Of a DNA stretch of 64,000 bases, positions 62,430-64,000 are shown piece by piece (position 1 is the first letter of the stretch; every line of letters begins with the position of its first letter). Source of the stretch: Pseudomonadota bacterium (GTDB lineage: Bacteria; Pseudomonadota; Alphaproteobacteria; Dongiales; Dongiaceae); NCBI GenBank assembly GCA_021792365.1, contig JAJYUT010000008.1:186001-250000 (forward strand). The letters run 5' to 3'. A program made the translations under genes and the position numbers. The notes under the pieces are model-generated. The model was not told where the DNA came from. It ran no database searches and saw nothing but the letters and a program-made list of their open reading frames with translations.

Positions 62430-63602
62430 TCAGTTCGCCGCGGTGTCGAGCGGCAAGGCGATCGTTACTTCCTCTGCCACAACTTCCACGCCGGGCCGGA
62501 CGAAGGGATTGGCCACTCCCTCGATGACGACGCGATCCGACTTCGACAGCCCGTCCAGGATGACCCGAAGACCCTGGTAGATGGTGCCAAGGGTGACGGT
62601 TCTCTGGGCGACCCGGTTCTTTTCATCTACCACGAAGACGATCTTCTTCGCCTGGTCCGAGAGAATGGTGGTGTCGGGAACGAGGAGCGCGTCGGAATTG
62701 CCGCCAAACAGCCTGAGGCGCCCGAAGGTGCCCGGGATCAGGAAAAGGTCCTTGTTCTCGATCACCGCGCGGCCACGAATGGTGCCGCCACGGGCGTTGA
62801 GCTGATTGTCGACAAAATTCATCACGCCGGTGCGGCCCTGGCTCCAGTCCACCTCGTCCGCCAGCCGGATCATGACCGGGTGGCTGACCTCCCGCGACAA
62901 CTCGCGCTTGCCGGCCGCCGACAGGCGCGCATAACGGATGTAATCGGCCTCTGACGCGTCGAACACGAAGTGGATCGGATCGAGGGAGACGATGGTCGTC
63001 AGCAAGGTGGCGTCGGCCTGGCCGCCTTTTACGAGATTGCCGATATCGATCCGGTGGTCGGAGACCCGGCCTGAAATCGGCGCCCGAACCTCAGTCCATT
63101 CCAGGTTCAGCAAGGCGTCATCCAGGGCCGCCGCGGCCCGGAGCTGCTCGGCCCTCGCTACTCCAAGCTCCGCCTCGTAGTGTTCCAATTCGCTTTGCCC
63201 GATTACGCGTGTCTTGATCAGCTGTTGTCCGCGCGTCAAGTCGTAGGCCGCGACCTTTACCTGGGCCTTTGCCCGTGCCACATCGGCCTTCGCGCTATCG
63301 ACGGCGATCCGAAACGGTCGCGGGTCGATGACGAACAGGAGATCGCCTTGCTGCACCAGCTGGCCATCGACGAAATGGATAGAATCGATAGCCCCGGAGA
63401 CGCGTGGCCGGACTTCCACCTGCTGGATGGCTTCGAAGCGGCCGGTATATTCATCCCAGCCCGGCACGGTCTGTGCGACCGGATTGGCGACCGTGACTCG
63501 CGGCAGCGGCGTTCCATCGGCAATGGCGCCTGCCGCGCTCGCGAGGGTGAGGGCGCCGATCAGGGCGGTATAGAGAACGTACGGGCGGATGATCGGCCGC
63601 AT
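62430..63602 (-). CDS. RND efflux membrane fusion protein (AcrA-like)
   Basis: A 390-residue periplasmic adaptor with a signal peptide (cut near AIADG). Lipoyl halves are 'RPRVSGAIDSIHFVDGQLV' and 'EVRAPISGRVSDHRIDIGNL', with a helical hairpin between and a beta-barrel/MP domain to the end. There is no lipobox Cys at the cleavage site, unlike AcrA. GGAGGGG precedes ATG 63602. It is 24 bases before the transporter gene and forms the pump with it. Confidence 0.94.
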   Translation of the reverse strand: MRPIIRPYVLYTALIGALTLASAAGAIADGTPLPRVTVANPVAQTVPGWDEYTGRFEAIQQVEVRPRVSGAIDSIHFVDGQLVQQGDLLFVIDPRPFRIAVDSAKADVARAKAQVKVAAYDLTRGQQLIKTRVIGQSELEHYEAELGVARAEQLRAAAALDDALLNLEWTEVRAPISGRVSDHRIDIGNLVKGGQADATLLTTIVSLDPIHFVFDASEADYIRYARLSAAGKRELSREVSHPVMIRLADEVDWSQGRTGVMNFVDNQLNARGGTIRGRAVIENKDLFLIPGTFGRLRLFGGNSDALLVPDTTILSDQAKKIVFVVDEKNRVAQRTVTLGTIYQGLRVILDGLSKSDRVVIEGVANPFVRPGVEVVAEEVTIALPLDTAAN

Positions 63603-63772
63603 GAGACCCCTCCGATTGCAGGAACGAGAGTGCGGGGACGGGCGCGGAGCCTATCCAATCGGCGCCTGCCGCATACAATCCGGCAGACGGCAGTCTCGGT
63701 CAGGCCGCAACAGGAGTCGCGTTAATCGTTGTGAAGAAGTGCGAGGGGATCGGTTGGCTCGGCGGGCGGTCC

Positions 63773-64000
63773 TTACTGGGCAGCCGTGGGCGGCACGGGT
63801 GAGTCCAGAGTCGCCAGCAGGCGTTCGGCGGCCCTCAGATCGGCGGTCTCCAGCCCTTCCTGGAATAGCGCGAAGACCGGCCGCAAGAGACCTCGTGCCT
63901 CCTGGCGGCGGCCCTGCCCCGCCCAGAAGGCCGCCAGGTCGATCGCAGTGCGTAATTCCCAGGCGCGCGCTCCCTGCCGCCGGCTCCAGGCGAGAGACTG
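63773..64000 (-). CDS. C-terminal end of a TPR-type protein, likely adenylate-cyclase-like (runs off window)
   Basis: On the minus strand the frame is open to the window end and stops with TAA at 63775-63773. The 75 visible residues ('SRRQGARAWELRTAIDLAAF', 'WAGQGRRQEARGLLRPVFAL', 'FQEGLETADLRAAERLLATL') match the last TPR-like stretch of AAA/TPR proteins that usually carry an N-terminal cyclase or winged-helix domain. Most of the gene lies beyond the window. It points towards the RND operon in the same direction, about 170 bases upstream of it, and might regulate it. Confidence 0.65.
   Translation of the reverse strand, partial: QSLAWSRRQGARAWELRTAIDLAAFWAGQGRRQEARGLLRPVFALFQEGLETADLRAAERLLATLDSPVPPTAAQ

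Overview
The window is GC-rich (roughly 64 %), densely coded and free of recognisable rRNA, tRNA, CRISPR arrays or intact insertion sequences. Gene content points to an alphaproteobacterium, most likely a soil- or plant-associated Hyphomicrobiales member. The signs are FixJ-type response regulators with a MASE1 histidine kinase, a bdhA/patatin/acetoacetate decarboxylase operon, winged-helix/TolB-like/TPR regulators, several ABC importers, and a wide use of ATGA and GTGA start-stop overlaps. The genus cannot be fixed from sequence alone.

Layout. 2-967 is the 3' part of a serine hydrolase. 1165-8401 (minus) is a dipeptide/oligopeptide ABC importer operon that carries an S9 peptidase; it diverges from a DUF1028 gene (8532-9419). 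9803-12635 (minus) is an MFS/HlyD efflux pair with a small leader ORF. 13172-14383 is an NDH-2-like flavoprotein. 14582-18715 (minus) is a two-component cluster: MASE1-PAS histidine kinase, three FixJ/CheY-like regulators with overlapping starts and stops, and a coupled small ORF. 19025-21416 (plus) holds an NmrA-like protein and a winged-helix/TPR regulator. 21510-26241 (minus) is a ketone-body operon: NmrA-like protein, secreted cupin, SDR, acetoacetate decarboxylase, patatin and 3-hydroxybutyrate dehydrogenase.

27093-38431 (plus) starts with a membrane-anchored TPR regulator. It continues with a run of exported proteins: barrel, Tat-type protein, secreted protein, glycine zipper, DUF4410 lipoprotein and patatin lipoprotein. 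It ends with a formylglycine-generating enzyme overlapping its probable target, a Cys-type arylsulfatase, and a secreted protein. 38586-41677 is a nucleic-acid module: a GIY-YIG protein, and a DHH phosphoesterase translationally coupled to a UvdE endonuclease. 41797-44279 holds small stress-type proteins (Ohr-like, SRPBCC, cupin) and a recombination scar with TetR and aldehyde dehydrogenase fragments.

44280-55194 is a sugar-uptake locus: GntR regulator, Gfo/Idh/MocA dehydrogenase and creatininase-like protein diverge from an eight-gene operon that encodes both a CUT1 and a CUT2 ABC importer with a RidA between them. 55402-58638 (minus) holds an old-yellow-enzyme homologue, a second secreted cupin, an AhpD-like protein and an orphan HATPase-like protein. 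58742-59065 is a decayed class III cyclase fragment. 59163-63602 (minus) is an RND efflux pump with its adaptor. 63773-64000 is the C-terminal end of another TPR-type protein.

The most unusual signal is not a gene. A leader of about 100 bp recurs in at least three, probably four, minus-strand places (near 9.7, 12.7, 26.3 and 26.65 kb). In three of them it stands before an ORF starting with the same six or seven codons (ATGAAG then codons for the MK-VIG start of NmrA-like proteins). Two of those ORFs lack any NmrA body. The two other items I would follow first are the DHH-UvdE pair and the sulfatase/envelope cluster.
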